A stretch of DNA of 50,765 nt from Mesorhizobium sp. M2D.F.Ca.ET.226.01.1.1 (GCF_004022705.2 NZ_RZOY02000022.1:19484-70248); one strand, 5' to 3'; positions 1-9,256 are shown, counted from the first letter of the stretch. Program-made: numbers and translations. The notes: generated by a model from the letters alone, not told the origin.

Positions 1-1175
1 CCGCCCATGGCGAAGGCGTTGCTCATGGCGACGCGCACCTTGCGCTCGCGCGGCACATTGGGTGTGATGTCGAGGTCGCAAGCGGGATCTGGCTCGCGAT
101 AGTTGGCGGTCGGCGGCACGACGTCCTCTTGGATTGCCATCACGCAGGCGATCATTTCAAGCGCGCTCGCTGCGCCGAGGCAATGCGCGTGCGTGGACTT
201 GGTGGAAGAGATGGACATCGAATAAGCGTGGTTTCCAAACACACGCTTGATCGCCGCCGTTTCAGTCTGATCATTGCTCTTGGTACCGGTGCCGTGCGCG
301 TTGAGGTAGTCGACGTCCTCGGCATTCAGCCCGGCATCGGCAAGGCAGGCGCGCATCGCCGACGCTGGCCCCTCGACAGATGGCGCGGCGATGTGAAAGG
401 CATCGGCGGAAAGGCCGACGCCGGCGATCTCGGCAAGAATTGTGGCACCACGCCTCGTGGCATGCTCGTAGCTTTCCAGCACGGCCATGCCCGCACCCTC
501 GCCCAGCACCAGGCCCTTCCTATCGGCGGAGAAGGGCCGGCAGGTATCGGGTGAAAGCACGCGCATTGCTTCCCATGCTTTCAGCACGCCCCATGCGAAC
601 GGCGCGTCGCTGCCCCCGGAAACCATTACGTCGGCCCGGCCCAGCTTGATCTGATCCACCGCCGAGGCGATCGCATGGTTGGCCGAGGCACATGCGGAGG
701 TCACCCCGAACACCGGCCCGCGCAAGCCGAGGCGCAAGCTCACCTGGCCGGCGGCGGCGCTTGGCATCGTTTTGGGTACAGCGAGGATGCCAACTCGCCT
801 CGCGCCGTCCAAAAGGAGGGCCCGGTAAGTTTCCTCCATTACATCCCAGCCCAAGCCGCCGACGCCCACTGTAGCGCCGAAGCGATGGGCATTCCCTTCG
901 TCGCAGGAAAGTCCGGCCTGCCGCATGGCTTCGCGCGCTGCAAGCACGGCGAGCAAGCTGAAGCGGTCCATGGAGATGAGATGCCCCCGGTTGATGTCGT
1001 GCTGGGGCAGCGCCTTGATCTCAGCGCCGGTCATGCCCTCCAGGTCATGAAGCTCGGAATTGGCGAGCGGGCCGATGGCGGAGCGGCCTTCGCGCATCTC
1101 TTTCCACATAGAGGCGGCGTCAGTGCCCAGTCCGCACAGGCCGCCCACTCCGGTGATAACGACGCGCCTGTCCAT
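1..1175 (-). CDS. nodE: NodE beta-ketoacyl synthase, copy 1 (3' end outside window)
   Basis: NodE is a condensing enzyme that works with the acyl carrier NodF to build the special unsaturated acyl chain of Nod factor. This copy runs off the left edge and lacks only about the last 11 codons relative to the complete copy at 16005-17213. The sequences are nearly identical, with a handful of single-base differences (for example near 397, 1064 and 1124). The ketosynthase cysteine (Ser-Ala-Cys-Ala-Ser) and both catalytic histidines are present. The start at 1175 directly abuts the nodF stop, so the two are translationally coupled. Expression is expected from the nod box at 1845-1892. The truncation is a window effect, so this copy may well be functional. 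Confidence 0.93.
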   Translation of the reverse strand, partial: MDRRVVITGVGGLCGLGTDAASMWKEMREGRSAIGPLANSELHDLEGMTGAEIKALPQHDINRGHLISMDRFSLLAVLAAREAMRQAGLSCDEGNAHRFGATVGVGGLGWDVMEETYRALLLDGARRVGILAVPKTMPSAAAGQVSLRLGLRGPVFGVTSACASANHAIASAVDQIKLGRADVMVSGGSDAPFAWGVLKAWEAMRVLSPDTCRPFSADRKGLVLGEGAGMAVLESYEHATRRGATILAEIAGVGLSADAFHIAAPSVEGPASAMRACLADAGLNAEDVDYLNAHGTGTKSNDQTETAAIKRVFGNHAYSMSISSTKSTHAHCLGAASALEMIACVMAIQEDVVPPTANYREPDPACDLDITPNVPRERKVRVAMSNAFAMG

Positions 1176-1457
1176 TCAAGCCTCCTTCGCAAGCAAGCCG
1201 CGGACGGCTTCCACGACGTCGCCGACATTCTTGAGATTGGACCAGGCATCGGCCGTGTTCATGTCGATCTTGATGCCGTAGGCCTGCTCCACATCCCAGA
1301 GGACGTCCGCCAAACCCAGCGAATCGAACCCGAGCGCGTCCAGTTCCGTGGCGATTGTTATCTCGCCGACGAATGACGCAGGCATTCCCTCACCGCTCTC
1401 CGACTCGGCGCGTTTCTTGATCAGGGCAATGACGTCCGTTGCGAATTGATCGGCCAT
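1176..1457 (-). CDS. nodF: NodF acyl carrier protein, copy 1
   Basis: This is a 93-residue acyl carrier protein dedicated to Nod factor acylation. The phosphopantetheine attachment site is the Asp-Ser-Leu motif around Ser46, within a Gly-Phe-Asp-Ser-Leu context typical of carrier proteins. I take the start as the Met of MADQFATDV. A longer frame exists upstream but reads through the leader and the nodA remnant. The stop is immediately followed by the nodE start. The protein is identical, or nearly so, to copy 2 at 17214-17495. Its partner in the pathway is NodE, and the charged acyl chain is passed to NodA. Confidence 0.94.
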   Translation of the reverse strand: MADQFATDVIALIKKRAESESGEGMPASFVGEITIATELDALGFDSLGLADVLWDVEQAYGIKIDMNTADAWSNLKNVGDVVEAVRGLLAKEA

Positions 1458-1589
1458 TCTGTTTCCTGTCTTTCTTTCCCGCGTTTCGACCTGGACGCGG
1501 CTCAGTTCCTGAGGCGCGCCGCGTCGCGAAAGCCACGACGCTTGTGCGTCTGACAAAGCCCAATGCTCATAAAGCCGGATCAGGTCCGG

Positions 1590-1760
1590 CCGGTGTGTGG
1601 CGTAGGTGCAGTATGACGATGTGAGCCGCTACACCGTGCGCGTCTCCCAGTCTGTCCATAGGCTCGGAAGAAGTCGGACAGTTTGACATGGCCGGTCAGT
1701 TGCAACTCCCTTTCCCAGCACTCCACTGCCCGGTAGAGCGCATGAAAATCTCCTTTCGGG
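1590..1760 (-). pseudogene. nodA: nodA 5' remnant in the nodFE leader, copy 1
   Basis: Read leftward, this encodes a NodA-like N-terminus (Cys-Trp-Glu-Arg-Glu-Leu-Gln-Leu, then Leu-Ser-Asp-Phe-Phe) that matches residues about 9-30 of the intact NodA at 14561-15151. It then jumps by internal deletion to a short stretch matching nodA DNA around 14945-14975. No acyltransferase could be made from it. It lies between the nod box (1845-1892) and nodF, so the nodFE transcript carries a nodA relic in its leader. This suggests that nodFE sits in what was once a nodD/nod box/nodA locus. Confidence 0.75.
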
Positions 1761-1844
1761 CGGTTTCTTAAGACGCTCGCCACGCTATGAGGCAGTGGGG
1801 CATCGGTGTGCGTCAGGTGCTTCTGCCCATGCAGGATTCCAGAA

Positions 1845-1892
1845 CATTGATGAAATCGTTTGTTTCGATGAAAGGCATCCACACTTTGGATA
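1845..1892 (-). promoter_or_regulatory. nod box upstream of nodFE copy 1
   Basis: Read on the minus strand, the sequence starts ATCCAAAGTGTGGATG and continues with ATCGAAACAA and a T-rich end. It matches the known nod box layout, in which NodD binds to activate transcription in response to flavonoids. It points toward the nodA remnant and nodFE. A decayed nodD 5' end follows in the opposite direction, so the classic divergent nodD/nod box arrangement is preserved even though this nodD is dead. Confidence 0.88.
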
Positions 1893-1895
1893 GTT

Positions 1896-2245
1896 GACCA
1901 CGCGTTTCAAAGGTCGTGAACTACATCTCCTCGTTGTGCTCGACGCACTCCCGACAGAGCGCAACCTCATGGGCGCGGCATGCAGGATTAACCGAGCCCA
2001 GCCGGTCATGAGTGCGGCCGGCGCTCGGCTGCTCGATTATTTGCGCGATGAGCTCGCGACCATGTCCGCGGAGGTATTCAAACTTAACGCTGCGTCCGGG
2101 AGCTCTTGCCCTCCAGTTCGCGACGCTCTCCCGCCCATCCAGTGCTCGTTTATTTCGTCGGATAGTTTGACCCGGCTCTACCGAATCGCCGCTTCAGGAT
2201 CATTCTTTCCGATTTCGTCACGCTCGTATTTCTGCCGCGTCCTAC
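1896..2245 (+). pseudogene. nodD: decayed nodD remnant, copy 1
   Basis: The DNA and a partly open frame follow the intact nodD (4599-5516) from its first codons (Thr-Arg-Phe-Lys-Gly, then LVVLDALPTERNL) through the helix-turn-helix region. Alignment continues to about codon 110 at the DNA level, with frameshifts after roughly codon 50. The region matching the phrase around 4838-4930 of nodD is still obvious near 2130-2232. The effector-binding domain is absent. It lies back to back with the nod box at 1845-1892. Confidence 0.85.
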
Positions 2246-2673
2246 ACCGATTGGGCGCGAACAAAACTGAGCGCCTTGGAACCCGAACCCGTGCGTCGTG
2301 ACCGGGAGCATCCGGGGCGAACTCATCCGCTCGGGGGCATCGCATCACCGGACGGCGACAGGCACGGTCGACCGGCATCTCGGCATCGGCTGGGAATTCG
2401 TCCATGGTCTGCATTGGCGACGCTTCCTGAGGCCACGTAGCCCTTATGCCAAGCTGGGCGCCCGGGTCGAGCGCGTAATGACGACAATTGCTTCGCTACA
2501 GGTCAAACGCTTTCCGGGCCACCTGCAAAGTCTTCACCCGGCCGTACAGCGCCCAAGACCACTGATGTGATCGACAAGAGCCTTTTTGATAAATCTGCGC
2601 TATTCTCCTGTCGCGCACGGACGACCGCGTGGCGAAGAGCAGGGTCCGAGATGAGAGCCCTGCCGCGCAGCTT
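2246..2673. other. 428-base stretch without a recognisable gene
   Basis: The segment lies between the nodD remnant and the decayed IS110-type transposase. Short open frames occur on both strands, but none has a recognisable domain, a good ribosome site or continuity. It is probably remnant DNA. Confidence 0.4.
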
Positions 2674-3896
2674 CTATCGTCGCGCCTCGTTTGCGGCATC
2701 CGTGCCTACCCTCTTCGGACCTCGTGGGTTCCAACCGGCGACGAGGCGTGCATAGGCGCCCTCGGCCTGCTCCACCCAGCGGCGCTCTTCTTCCCGGTGG
2801 CTCTTTATGTTGTAGGCGTGCGCTCCCTTTTGGCCGCGCACAGCCTTGCTCCCGGCCTTGAGTTCCACATCGCGCAAGCTTCTTGGCATGCAGGGAGGGT
2901 CGAGCCCACGCGTAACTCTCGCCCTTCTCAACAGATGCCAGATCACGACAGAGAGTTTGCGTGCGGTTGCCACGGCCGCGACATGCTGTCCGCGCCGGGC
3001 TCGCACGCCGCAGGGAGAAGGCTCGCAACGGTCCGGGAGCACGAGCGGCCGCCCAGGCCGCCTCGACGAGCATGCCGCGCGCATGACCACGGCCTTGCTT
3101 GGTGATCCGCCCATGGTAGGCCGGACCTGGCCGGACTGCCGGACGCTTGGGTTCAACCCGAGATAGTCACGAGCTTCTGCGGATCGTCGAAGCGCGACAC
3201 GTCGCCGATCGCCGCCTTCATCGCCAGCGCGACGGTGATGTCGACGCCGGGAATGGTCATCAGCCGCTTCACGCCTTCATCCTCGAGAGCCGAGCGGACA
3301 AGATCGCGTTCGATGACCTGGAGGTCTTCGCCCAATCGGTCGAACTCGCGCAGATGCCCATCGATCGCGAGGCGCTCGTCCTGCGGTACGACCTGCTCGA
3401 TTAACCAGGTCCGACCCTTGGCGCCGCACAGGTCGGCATGCGGGCAGGACGGGATCAGGTGGCTATGAAGGATCGACTGGATGACGCTCTTCAATCGAGA
3501 TCTCTGTCGGACAATCTGATTGCGCCGTGTCACCTGTCGACGCAGAGCCTGCGTCGGCTCGTCCGCAATCCAGACTTCTGGCAAGAAGCCGCTGGCATAG
3601 AGCTGCGCAAGAACGTCGGCGTCGATCGTCGTTTTGATCTTGGCATAGGCAACGATAAACACCTGTTTCGGGTTGGCGATCCCCACCTTCTTCACATGCG
3701 GCGCAACCACAGCTGCAGCGGACGTCGCGTTGCCGGTGGCCTCGATCACCCCGACATCGTTCGGCGACAGCTTCGCGGCGAACGCCGCCAGCAGATCGCG
3801 CCGCATGTCGACGCGGCCGAGTCGCCTGAACCTGCCCTCCTCCCATGCCACTGCTTCGGCGAAGGCGCGGTGAATATCCAGTCCGATGATAAGCAT
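2674..3896 (-). pseudogene. IS110-family transposase, frameshifted
   Basis: This is a DEDD-type transposase of the IS110/IS1111 group. The N-terminal part (248 codons from 3896) has the Gly-Leu-Asp-Ile-His start, a Glu-Ala-Thr-Gly-Asn motif and a Lys-Thr-Thr-Ile-Asp-Ala-Asp segment. The frame stops at 3153. The usual C-terminal half (Asn-Pro-Ser-Val-Arg-Gln-Ser-Gly, later VAAVATARKL and Tyr-Ala-Trp-Ala-Arg-Pro-Ser) can only be followed by switching repeatedly between two frames. Several indels are therefore present and the element is dead. Total span is about 407 codons, as expected for the family. It lies just leftward of nodD and its nod box. Confidence 0.88.
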
Positions 3897-4540
3897 GCCC
3901 GTTCCTCCTTCTTGGCTCGGTCAAAGACGGGAGCTGGCGGGCAACACGACATCTACTGATCCGCGCTCGCAGCGCATCCGGGAAAGTCGCGAGGGGCGGC
4001 CATGTAACGAGCTCGGGCTCTCAGCCCACGGTCTATTGACGGCCTGCCTGCACCTTTGTGCTCCCGGTGCCCCACGTCCCGGATGGGCTCACCATAAGGG
4101 CGTTCCAAAACAAGAACAGCAGGACGAAAAGGCACCACAGATCACATACCGGATAGCGGCAAGGCCAAGCGCTTCGTTCAGACAGGCTTGCGCCAATGGG
4201 CTTAGGCCGAGCCTACAACAGCTCTCAAAAACGCTGCCGGACTGCTGCATTGGCTTCGCCGATACAATTGGCACAGGCCTCACGGCAGCTTAGGATCAAA
4301 CCGCCCATCAGTCGCCTCGGACTGGAAGGGTGCACCCTATTAGGTTCCACGCCTAGCTAGGTCGGGGCCGCCGAAGACGCTGGTTGATAGCCCGGCGCCA
4401 TCGGCCCGGCGTTTCAAACTGCCAATCTCTGACCTGCACAGTACGAACGATTGCTCGCTTCGGCAGATCACGCGGCTCATATGTCGGACCTTTACGTCAT
4501 CCATCATAAACTTTTTGCGACAAAAGATTGCAAGAATGCT
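3897..4540. other. region downstream of the orphan nod box, no clear gene
   Basis: This 640-base stretch separates the nod box at 4541-4589 from the dead transposase. Read in the nod box direction it holds only a 46-codon frame (4480-4340) and a 64-codon frame (4283-4089), neither of which I recognise. The original nod operon at this nod box appears to be lost or eroded. Confidence 0.4.
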
Positions 4541-4589
4541 AAATTGTTAAAGTCGTTTGTTTCGGTTAAAGGCATCCATCCCATGGATG
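4541..4589 (-). promoter_or_regulatory. nod box beside intact nodD, no visible target
   Basis: On the minus strand the sequence begins ATCCATGGGATGGATG and continues through CGAAACAA to a TTTAACAATTT end, a good nod box. It overlaps the upstream region of nodD, where NodD could autoregulate. Transcription away from nodD would run into about 640 bases with no recognisable nod gene and then the dead transposase. Confidence 0.88.
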
Positions 4590-4598
4590 GCTGATGAC

Positions 4599-5516
4599 AT
4601 GCGTTTCAAAGGACTTGATCTAAATCTCCTCGTTGTGCTCGACGCACTCCTGACGGAGCGTAATCTCTCGGCGGCGGCACGCAGGATCAACCTGAGTCAG
4701 CCCGCCATGAGTGCGGCCGTCGCCCGACTGCGCGATTATTTCCGCGATGAACTGTTTACGATAAGAGGTCGCGAACGATTTCTAACCCCGCGTGCGGCAG
4801 CATTTGCCCCCGCAGTTCGCGACGCTCTCCAGCACATCCAGTGCTCGATTATTTCTTCGGATCCGTTTGACCCAGCTCGAGCCGATCGCCTCTTCAGGAT
4901 CATTCTTTCCGATTTCGTCACGCTCGTGTTTTTCGAAAAGCTTGTGGAGCGTATTTCACGGGAAGCCCCCGCCGTCAGCTTCGAACTGCTGCCTGTCGAC
5001 GATAGCCCCGATGAGCTTCTCCGGCGCGGTGACGTCGATTTTCTAATTCTACCGGATATGTTCACGTCGAGTGTGCATTCAAGCGTTGCGCTGTTTGACG
5101 AGAAGCTCGTGTGCGTAGGCTGTCCCACAAACAAGCAGCTGCCACAGCAGCTTACATTCGAGAGATACATGTCGATGAGGCACGTCGCGGTCAGGTTCGG
5201 GCGTACGATGAAGCCGTCTATCGAGGAATGGTTTTTGCTTGAGCATGGCCTTAAGAGACGTGTCGAGGTCGCCGTGCAGGGCTTCAGCATGATTCCACCT
5301 ATGGTGTCCGGCACAGCTCGTATAGCGACCATGCCCTTACGGCTGGTCAGGCATTTCGAAAAAACGTTCCCCCTGCGGGTTATCGAACTTCCGCTGCCAT
5401 TTCCCACATTCACCGAGACCCTCCAATGGCCGGCCCTCCACAATAGCGATCCGGCAAGCATCTGGATGCGGGAGATAATGATACAGGAGGCATCTCGGAT
5501 GGCTGCCCCGCTGTGA
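4599..5516 (+). CDS. nodD: NodD, LysR-type flavonoid-responsive activator
   Basis: This 305-residue LysR-type regulator binds nod boxes and switches on nod operons in the presence of legume flavonoids. The winged helix-turn-helix lies at about residues 20-60 (Leu-Ser-Ala-Ala-Ala-Arg-Arg-Ile-Asn then Gln-Pro-Ala-Met-Ser). The rest is the inducer-binding domain. I place the start at MRFKGLDLN, the standard NodD N-terminus. An in-frame extension of 14 codons runs back through the nod box. It is the only intact nodD in the window, while three other nodD copies are wrecked. It converges with the sugar-isomerase-like gene ending at 5565. Confidence 0.96.
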   Translation: MRFKGLDLNLLVVLDALLTERNLSAAARRINLSQPAMSAAVARLRDYFRDELFTIRGRERFLTPRAAAFAPAVRDALQHIQCSIISSDPFDPARADRLFRIILSDFVTLVFFEKLVERISREAPAVSFELLPVDDSPDELLRRGDVDFLILPDMFTSSVHSSVALFDEKLVCVGCPTNKQLPQQLTFERYMSMRHVAVRFGRTMKPSIEEWFLLEHGLKRRVEVAVQGFSMIPPMVSGTARIATMPLRLVRHFEKTFPLRVIELPLPFPTFTETLQWPALHNSDPASIWMREIMIQEASRMAAPL

Positions 5517-5564
5517 ACCCACGGAAAATTCAGGCGCACCTATAGTCACTACTCCTGTCACCAT

Positions 5565-6368
5565 CTACTCTGACGACAATAGCCCTCGCCGGATAAAGTC
5601 GATGCTGGCGGCAAGTGCGCCTGCGAGATCGTCCAGAGAATGGACTTCCTCGACCAGCTCGAACGAGAAAGGTCCCGCGTAGCCGCCATCCAGCAGCGCC
5701 TGAATCTGGCTGCCATTGTCGGAACCTGCAAGAAAGCGATCGGGGTAAATCCAGAAGGTCGGGTCGTTTACGCTTGAAATGTGCACCAGGCCGGTAAGCT
5801 CGCAGAACAGGCATGTCTCCCCGGCCAGGGTGTGGTGGAACGTGTCGTGCACGAGGCGAAAGACGGACTGGCCATCAACCGCGGCAACGGCCTCGGCCGC
5901 TTCCTTCTTTGATCGAAGCGAGCAGGTTCGGAAACCCAGCGGCTCGATGAGACCGATCAGACCCCGCGACTGGAGGATTGGCTTGATCTCGTTTAGAGCG
6001 AAACGAAGATTGTCCTGGCGCTCGCTATTGGTGGGCCACGAGCTGCGGTTGGCCGGCACCAACACGAGCGTCTCCGCCCCGCACGCCGTCGCATAATCGG
6101 CGAGGTTGCTTGCCTCGGCCTGACGCGTTGGAGTCCAGTCGTTGAACCGCTGCAAGGCGTTGACAGAGATGATCGTGACGCCCGCTTCGGTAGCGGCAAA
6201 CCGAACGTCCGCAGCCGGAATGCCGCGTGCGACAGGATTGCTGAAATGAGGGTAACGGATTTGGACGTCGGTCAGGCCTTGGTCACGGGCAAGCGCGAAA
6301 AGCGCACTGACGTCAAGGCGGGGCGCCGCCATGTGATCGAGTGCAAAGCGGGGCGATACCTGGCGCAT
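5565..6368 (-). CDS. sugar phosphate isomerase/epimerase-like TIM-barrel protein
   Basis: This is a 267-residue protein of the xylose-isomerase-like TIM-barrel superfamily (IolE/IolI and hydroxypyruvate isomerase relatives). Conserved-looking features are Asp-Val-Gln-Ile-Arg-Tyr-Pro-His near the N-terminus, an Ile-Glu-Pro-Leu-Gly metal-ligand-type segment, Val-His-Asp-Thr-Phe-His and a C-terminal Phe-Ser-Phe-Glu-Leu. These are consistent with a divalent-metal site that isomerises a ketose, inositol derivative or similar substrate. I chose the start at MRQVSPRF because it follows a GGAAAG ribosome site. The longer frame upstream looks non-coding. It lies 164 bases downstream of a LacI-type regulator on the same strand. 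The substrate is unknown. Confidence 0.85.
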   Translation of the reverse strand: MRQVSPRFALDHMAAPRLDVSALFALARDQGLTDVQIRYPHFSNPVARGIPAADVRFAATEAGVTIISVNALQRFNDWTPTRQAEASNLADYATACGAETLVLVPANRSSWPTNSERQDNLRFALNEIKPILQSRGLIGLIEPLGFRTCSLRSKKEAAEAVAAVDGQSVFRLVHDTFHHTLAGETCLFCELTGLVHISSVNDPTFWIYPDRFLAGSDNGSQIQALLDGGYAGPFSFELVEEVHSLDDLAGALAASIDFIRRGLLSSE

Positions 6369-6532
6369 TGCTTGACTTTCCTTCCATGAAGCGCGGCTGC
6401 CATTTCGGCATCCGGCTTCTTTCAAGACGGAACCACGCCGGTTCACAGATCGGACAGAGACGGCCGAGTCAATCGAGCTTTCCTTTCATCGGTGAAAGGA
6501 AAATGGGCGCTCATGATAGAAATCCATCAAGG

Positions 6533-7594
6533 TCAAATATTTTCCGGAAGATAAATGTCGAACGGCAGAAATGTCTGCCCCGGGCTCTCCGCGACGCCGG
6601 CTTTGATGGCCCGCTCCATTGCCATTATCAGCTCCTGGCAAAGTCGGCGCATTGGCGTGCCGACCGCCATCGTCAAGATGTCATCCGCAAGCGCCCCACG
6701 TGACTGCGGCGTCATTTCACTCACGATCGCGACGAGATCCTGACCGCTCCCCTCTTCTCGGAGCGCGGAAATTGCTCCCTCTATACCCCCGCCGGCCATA
6801 TAGAAGCCGACGAGCTCTGGTTCCCGCTGCATAAGATCCAGCAATTTTTCGTAAGTGAGCTGCCGTTCATCAAGGTTCACGAGCGGATCAAGCACCTCGA
6901 ATTTGGGCGCGTTCTCACGAAAATAGGCACGAAAGGCCGTTTCCCGCGTCGCATGCGCCTGGAAGCGATGGCTTCCGACAAACACCGCCACCTTGCCGGG
7001 CCGTTTTGCGGCCTTGGAAAACACCCAAGCGGCAGTCCGTCCGACCTTGCTGTTGTTGAGGCCGATGTAGCCCTCGCGCACGCCATCGGCGAAGTCGGAT
7101 AACAGCGAAAATACCGGGATACCTTTCGCCTTGAGCTCCTCGACTGATGCTGTGATTTTCGGGTGATCGGCCGCCACCATGGCGATCGCCTGGCAGCGGC
7201 TTCCAAGGTCCTTAAGAAGCGGGAGCAGGTCACGCGGCAAATGTGACTGCGCGAACTCGATGATCGGAAGGCCGTGGAAGGATTTAGCCATACTGACCGA
7301 CTCTTCGATCTTGCGAGCGAAATCTTGGTAAAAATCGTGGGCAGGTTTTCTCAAGATGAAGCCCAGCTTGTAGTGCGGCAGGTGCTGCTGCAAGCGCTGT
7401 TTGATGAGACCGGCAGCATGATAGCCGATCGCGTGCGCGGCCGCATGGACCCGCTGGGCGGTCTCCTCTCGCACCGGAAGGCGGACGTTCAGAACCCGAT
7501 CGACTGTTGCTACGCTGACTCCGGCTTCGCGGGCGAGATCGGCAATTGTGACGCGCTTTCCCCTAGCGATTCTGATCGGCCGGTCCTCCGTCAT
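6533..7594 (-). CDS. LacI-family transcriptional regulator
   Basis: This 353-residue regulator has an N-terminal LacI helix-turn-helix (Val-Thr-Ile-Ala-Asp-Leu-Ala, then VSVATVDRVLN, about residues 16-40). A periplasmic-binding-protein-like sugar sensor fills the rest. The start MTEDRPIR places the DNA-binding domain at the usual distance from the N-terminus. It is co-oriented with the isomerase-like gene at 5565-6368 and probably controls it in response to a sugar or polyol. No transporter or other catabolic gene is next to it, so the pathway seems incomplete here. Confidence 0.88.
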   Translation of the reverse strand: MTEDRPIRIARGKRVTIADLAREAGVSVATVDRVLNVRLPVREETAQRVHAAAHAIGYHAAGLIKQRLQQHLPHYKLGFILRKPAHDFYQDFARKIEESVSMAKSFHGLPIIEFAQSHLPRDLLPLLKDLGSRCQAIAMVAADHPKITASVEELKAKGIPVFSLLSDFADGVREGYIGLNNSKVGRTAAWVFSKAAKRPGKVAVFVGSHRFQAHATRETAFRAYFRENAPKFEVLDPLVNLDERQLTYEKLLDLMQREPELVGFYMAGGGIEGAISALREEGSGQDLVAIVSEMTPQSRGALADDILTMAVGTPMRRLCQELIMAMERAIKAGVAESPGQTFLPFDIYLPENI

Positions 7595-7869
7595 CCGGTG
7601 CGATCCCGCGACGGCTTGGGGCGGCAAGCTGAAATAGTTCCCCCACCCCGCGGATAGCGCATTCGACGAACAGCGCTCCATGCGCACCCAGATGAGTCTC
7701 CGTGAACCGTTCGTTTGCTTAGGGGCTTCATGGTGTTGTATTACTCACTGCGTTAGTACTCTATTTCCAGCGCTCTTTGGAGGCTGGCAATTCGACTGTT
7801 GTGTCAAGGCCGCTACTTACACGTCGCGCTGTTGCGATCTTGCTTGCGGGGAGCCAGTTTGATGTAACC

Positions 7870-9156
7870 CTAACCGCGGAAAGCGGTTTCCATCCGTGAC
7901 TGGTCCAATTCGCCTTCCCAGCGAGCGACAACGAGCGATGCCACCGCATTACCGACTAAATTCGTCAGCGCGCGGCATTCCGACATGAAGCGGTCCACGC
8001 CAAGAATTAGAGCCATTCCGGCAACGGGAACACTCGGCACGACAGAGAGAGTAGCGGCCAATGTGATGAAGCCGGCGCCGGTGACGCCTGCCGCACCCTT
8101 CGAGGAAAGCATCGCAATTAGCAGCAGGAGGATCTGATCGGCAATTGACAAATCTGTGTTCGTCGCCTGGGCGATGAAGAGGGCGGCGATCGTCATGTAG
8201 ATATTGGTACCGTCCAGATTGAATGAGTATCCAGTAGGGATGACGAGACTTACGACCGAACGGGCGGCGCCGGCCTTCTCCATCTTCTCCATTAGCGAGG
8301 GCAGCGCGGCCTCCGAGGAGGACGTTGCCAGGACAAGCAGCAGCTCGTCCTTGATGTAGCGGACGAGAGAAAAGATCGAGAAGCCGTTGTAGCGGCAGAC
8401 CGCGCCGAGAACCCCGAACACGAAGAGGAAGGCGGTAAGATAGAACGTCGCGACCAGTATCGCGAGGTTGGCCACCGAACCGATTCCGTATTTGCCGATC
8501 GTAAAGGCCATTGCGCCGAAGGCGCCGATGGGTGCAGCCTTCATCAGAATGCCGACGAGCTTAAAAATGGGGGCGGTAAGCGCCTGGAGAAAGGTAACGA
8601 CCGGCCTGCTCGTCTCTCCGGTCATCGCCAAAGCAATGCCGAACAGGACCGAGAAGAACAGGACTTGCAGGATGTCGCCTTCCGCGAAGGCACTGGCAAT
8701 CGTTGACGGGATGATGTTCATCAGGAAGCTGGTCACGGACTGCTCGTGAGCCGTGGCCACATAGCCCTTAACGGCTTGGACATCGAGCGAGGCCGGATCG
8801 ATGTTGAGGCCAGCGCCAGGTTGAACGATATTCGCGACAATCAGTCCGACAACGAGTGCAAGTGTCGAGAAGGTGAGGAAATAAACCATCGCCTTGGCGG
8901 CAACTCGGCCGACCTTCTGCAGATCGCTCATGCCGGCAATGCCGGTCGCAATTGTCAGGAAGATGACAGGTGCGATAATCATCTTGACGACTTTGATGAA
9001 GGCATCGCCGAGCGGCTTCAGGCTCTGGCCGGTTTCCGGATAGAGGTAGCCAATTGCGGCTCCCAGGACTATGGCGGCAAGCACCTGCACGTAGGTCCGG
9101 GCAAAATGGGGCTTGCGGGGCGCTGCGATCGCGCGGGGGACTCTTGGAACCAACAC
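7870..9156 (-). CDS. dctA: DctA, C4-dicarboxylate transporter
   Basis: This 428-residue inner-membrane symporter imports succinate, malate and fumarate, the carbon source that the plant gives bacteroids. It belongs to the dicarboxylate/amino acid:cation symporter family. Visible signatures are the serine-rich Ser-Ser-Ser-Glu-Ala-Ala-Leu-Pro re-entrant loop, GYSFNLDGTNIY, and SSKGAAGVTGAGF. Several hydrophobic segments span the length. A sigma-54 promoter lies about 85 bases upstream (9241-9256). The gene is separated from the dctBD regulators, which are not in the window. Its place inside the nod gene block suggests a symbiosis-specific copy. Confidence 0.96.
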   Translation of the reverse strand: MLVPRVPRAIAAPRKPHFARTYVQVLAAIVLGAAIGYLYPETGQSLKPLGDAFIKVVKMIIAPVIFLTIATGIAGMSDLQKVGRVAAKAMVYFLTFSTLALVVGLIVANIVQPGAGLNIDPASLDVQAVKGYVATAHEQSVTSFLMNIIPSTIASAFAEGDILQVLFFSVLFGIALAMTGETSRPVVTFLQALTAPIFKLVGILMKAAPIGAFGAMAFTIGKYGIGSVANLAILVATFYLTAFLFVFGVLGAVCRYNGFSIFSLVRYIKDELLLVLATSSSEAALPSLMEKMEKAGAARSVVSLVIPTGYSFNLDGTNIYMTIAALFIAQATNTDLSIADQILLLLIAMLSSKGAAGVTGAGFITLAATLSVVPSVPVAGMALILGVDRFMSECRALTNLVGNAVASLVVARWEGELDQSRMETAFRG

Positions 9157-9240
9157 CGTTTCTCTCTCCCTGACCGGATCGGGGTGGGGGCTCCTCCTTC
9201 TCCCATGCTGCGCTCCGGTCGAGCGCTGCTGTCATCTCGG

Positions 9241-9256
9241 AGCAAGCGCCGTGCCA
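9241..9256 (-). promoter_or_regulatory. sigma-54 (RpoN) promoter of dctA
   Basis: The minus strand reads TGGCACGGCGCTTGCT, a full match to the -24/-12 consensus TGGCACG-N4-TTGC(A/T). It lies 85 bases upstream of the dctA start. Sigma-54 promoters need an enhancer-binding activator, DctD or NifA for dctA genes. Confidence 0.9.

Larger units (their letters stand above)
1..2022. repeat. long direct repeat, copy 1 (nodE-nodF-nodA'-nod box-nodD')
   Basis: This segment matches 16039-17997 in the same orientation. nodFE is almost identical between copies, while the leader and nodA remnant have diverged more. Copy 2 carries deletions of about 12 bases in the nodA remnant and about 50 bases before the nod box. 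The right end of the match falls inside the nodD remnant (around 2022 and 17997). The left end lies outside the window. The copies are about 16 kb apart and bracket nodABCIJH, dctA and nodD. Confidence 0.93.

Noticed and set aside
129..1376. Long plus-strand open frames over nodE/nodF
   Set aside because: They are antisense to nodEF, GC-driven, and repeat at 15984-17414 over the second copy. No recognisable domain.
1176..1556. 126-residue NodF with N-terminal extension
   Set aside because: The extra 33 residues come from the leader, are not kept in copy 2, and NodF is normally about 93 residues.
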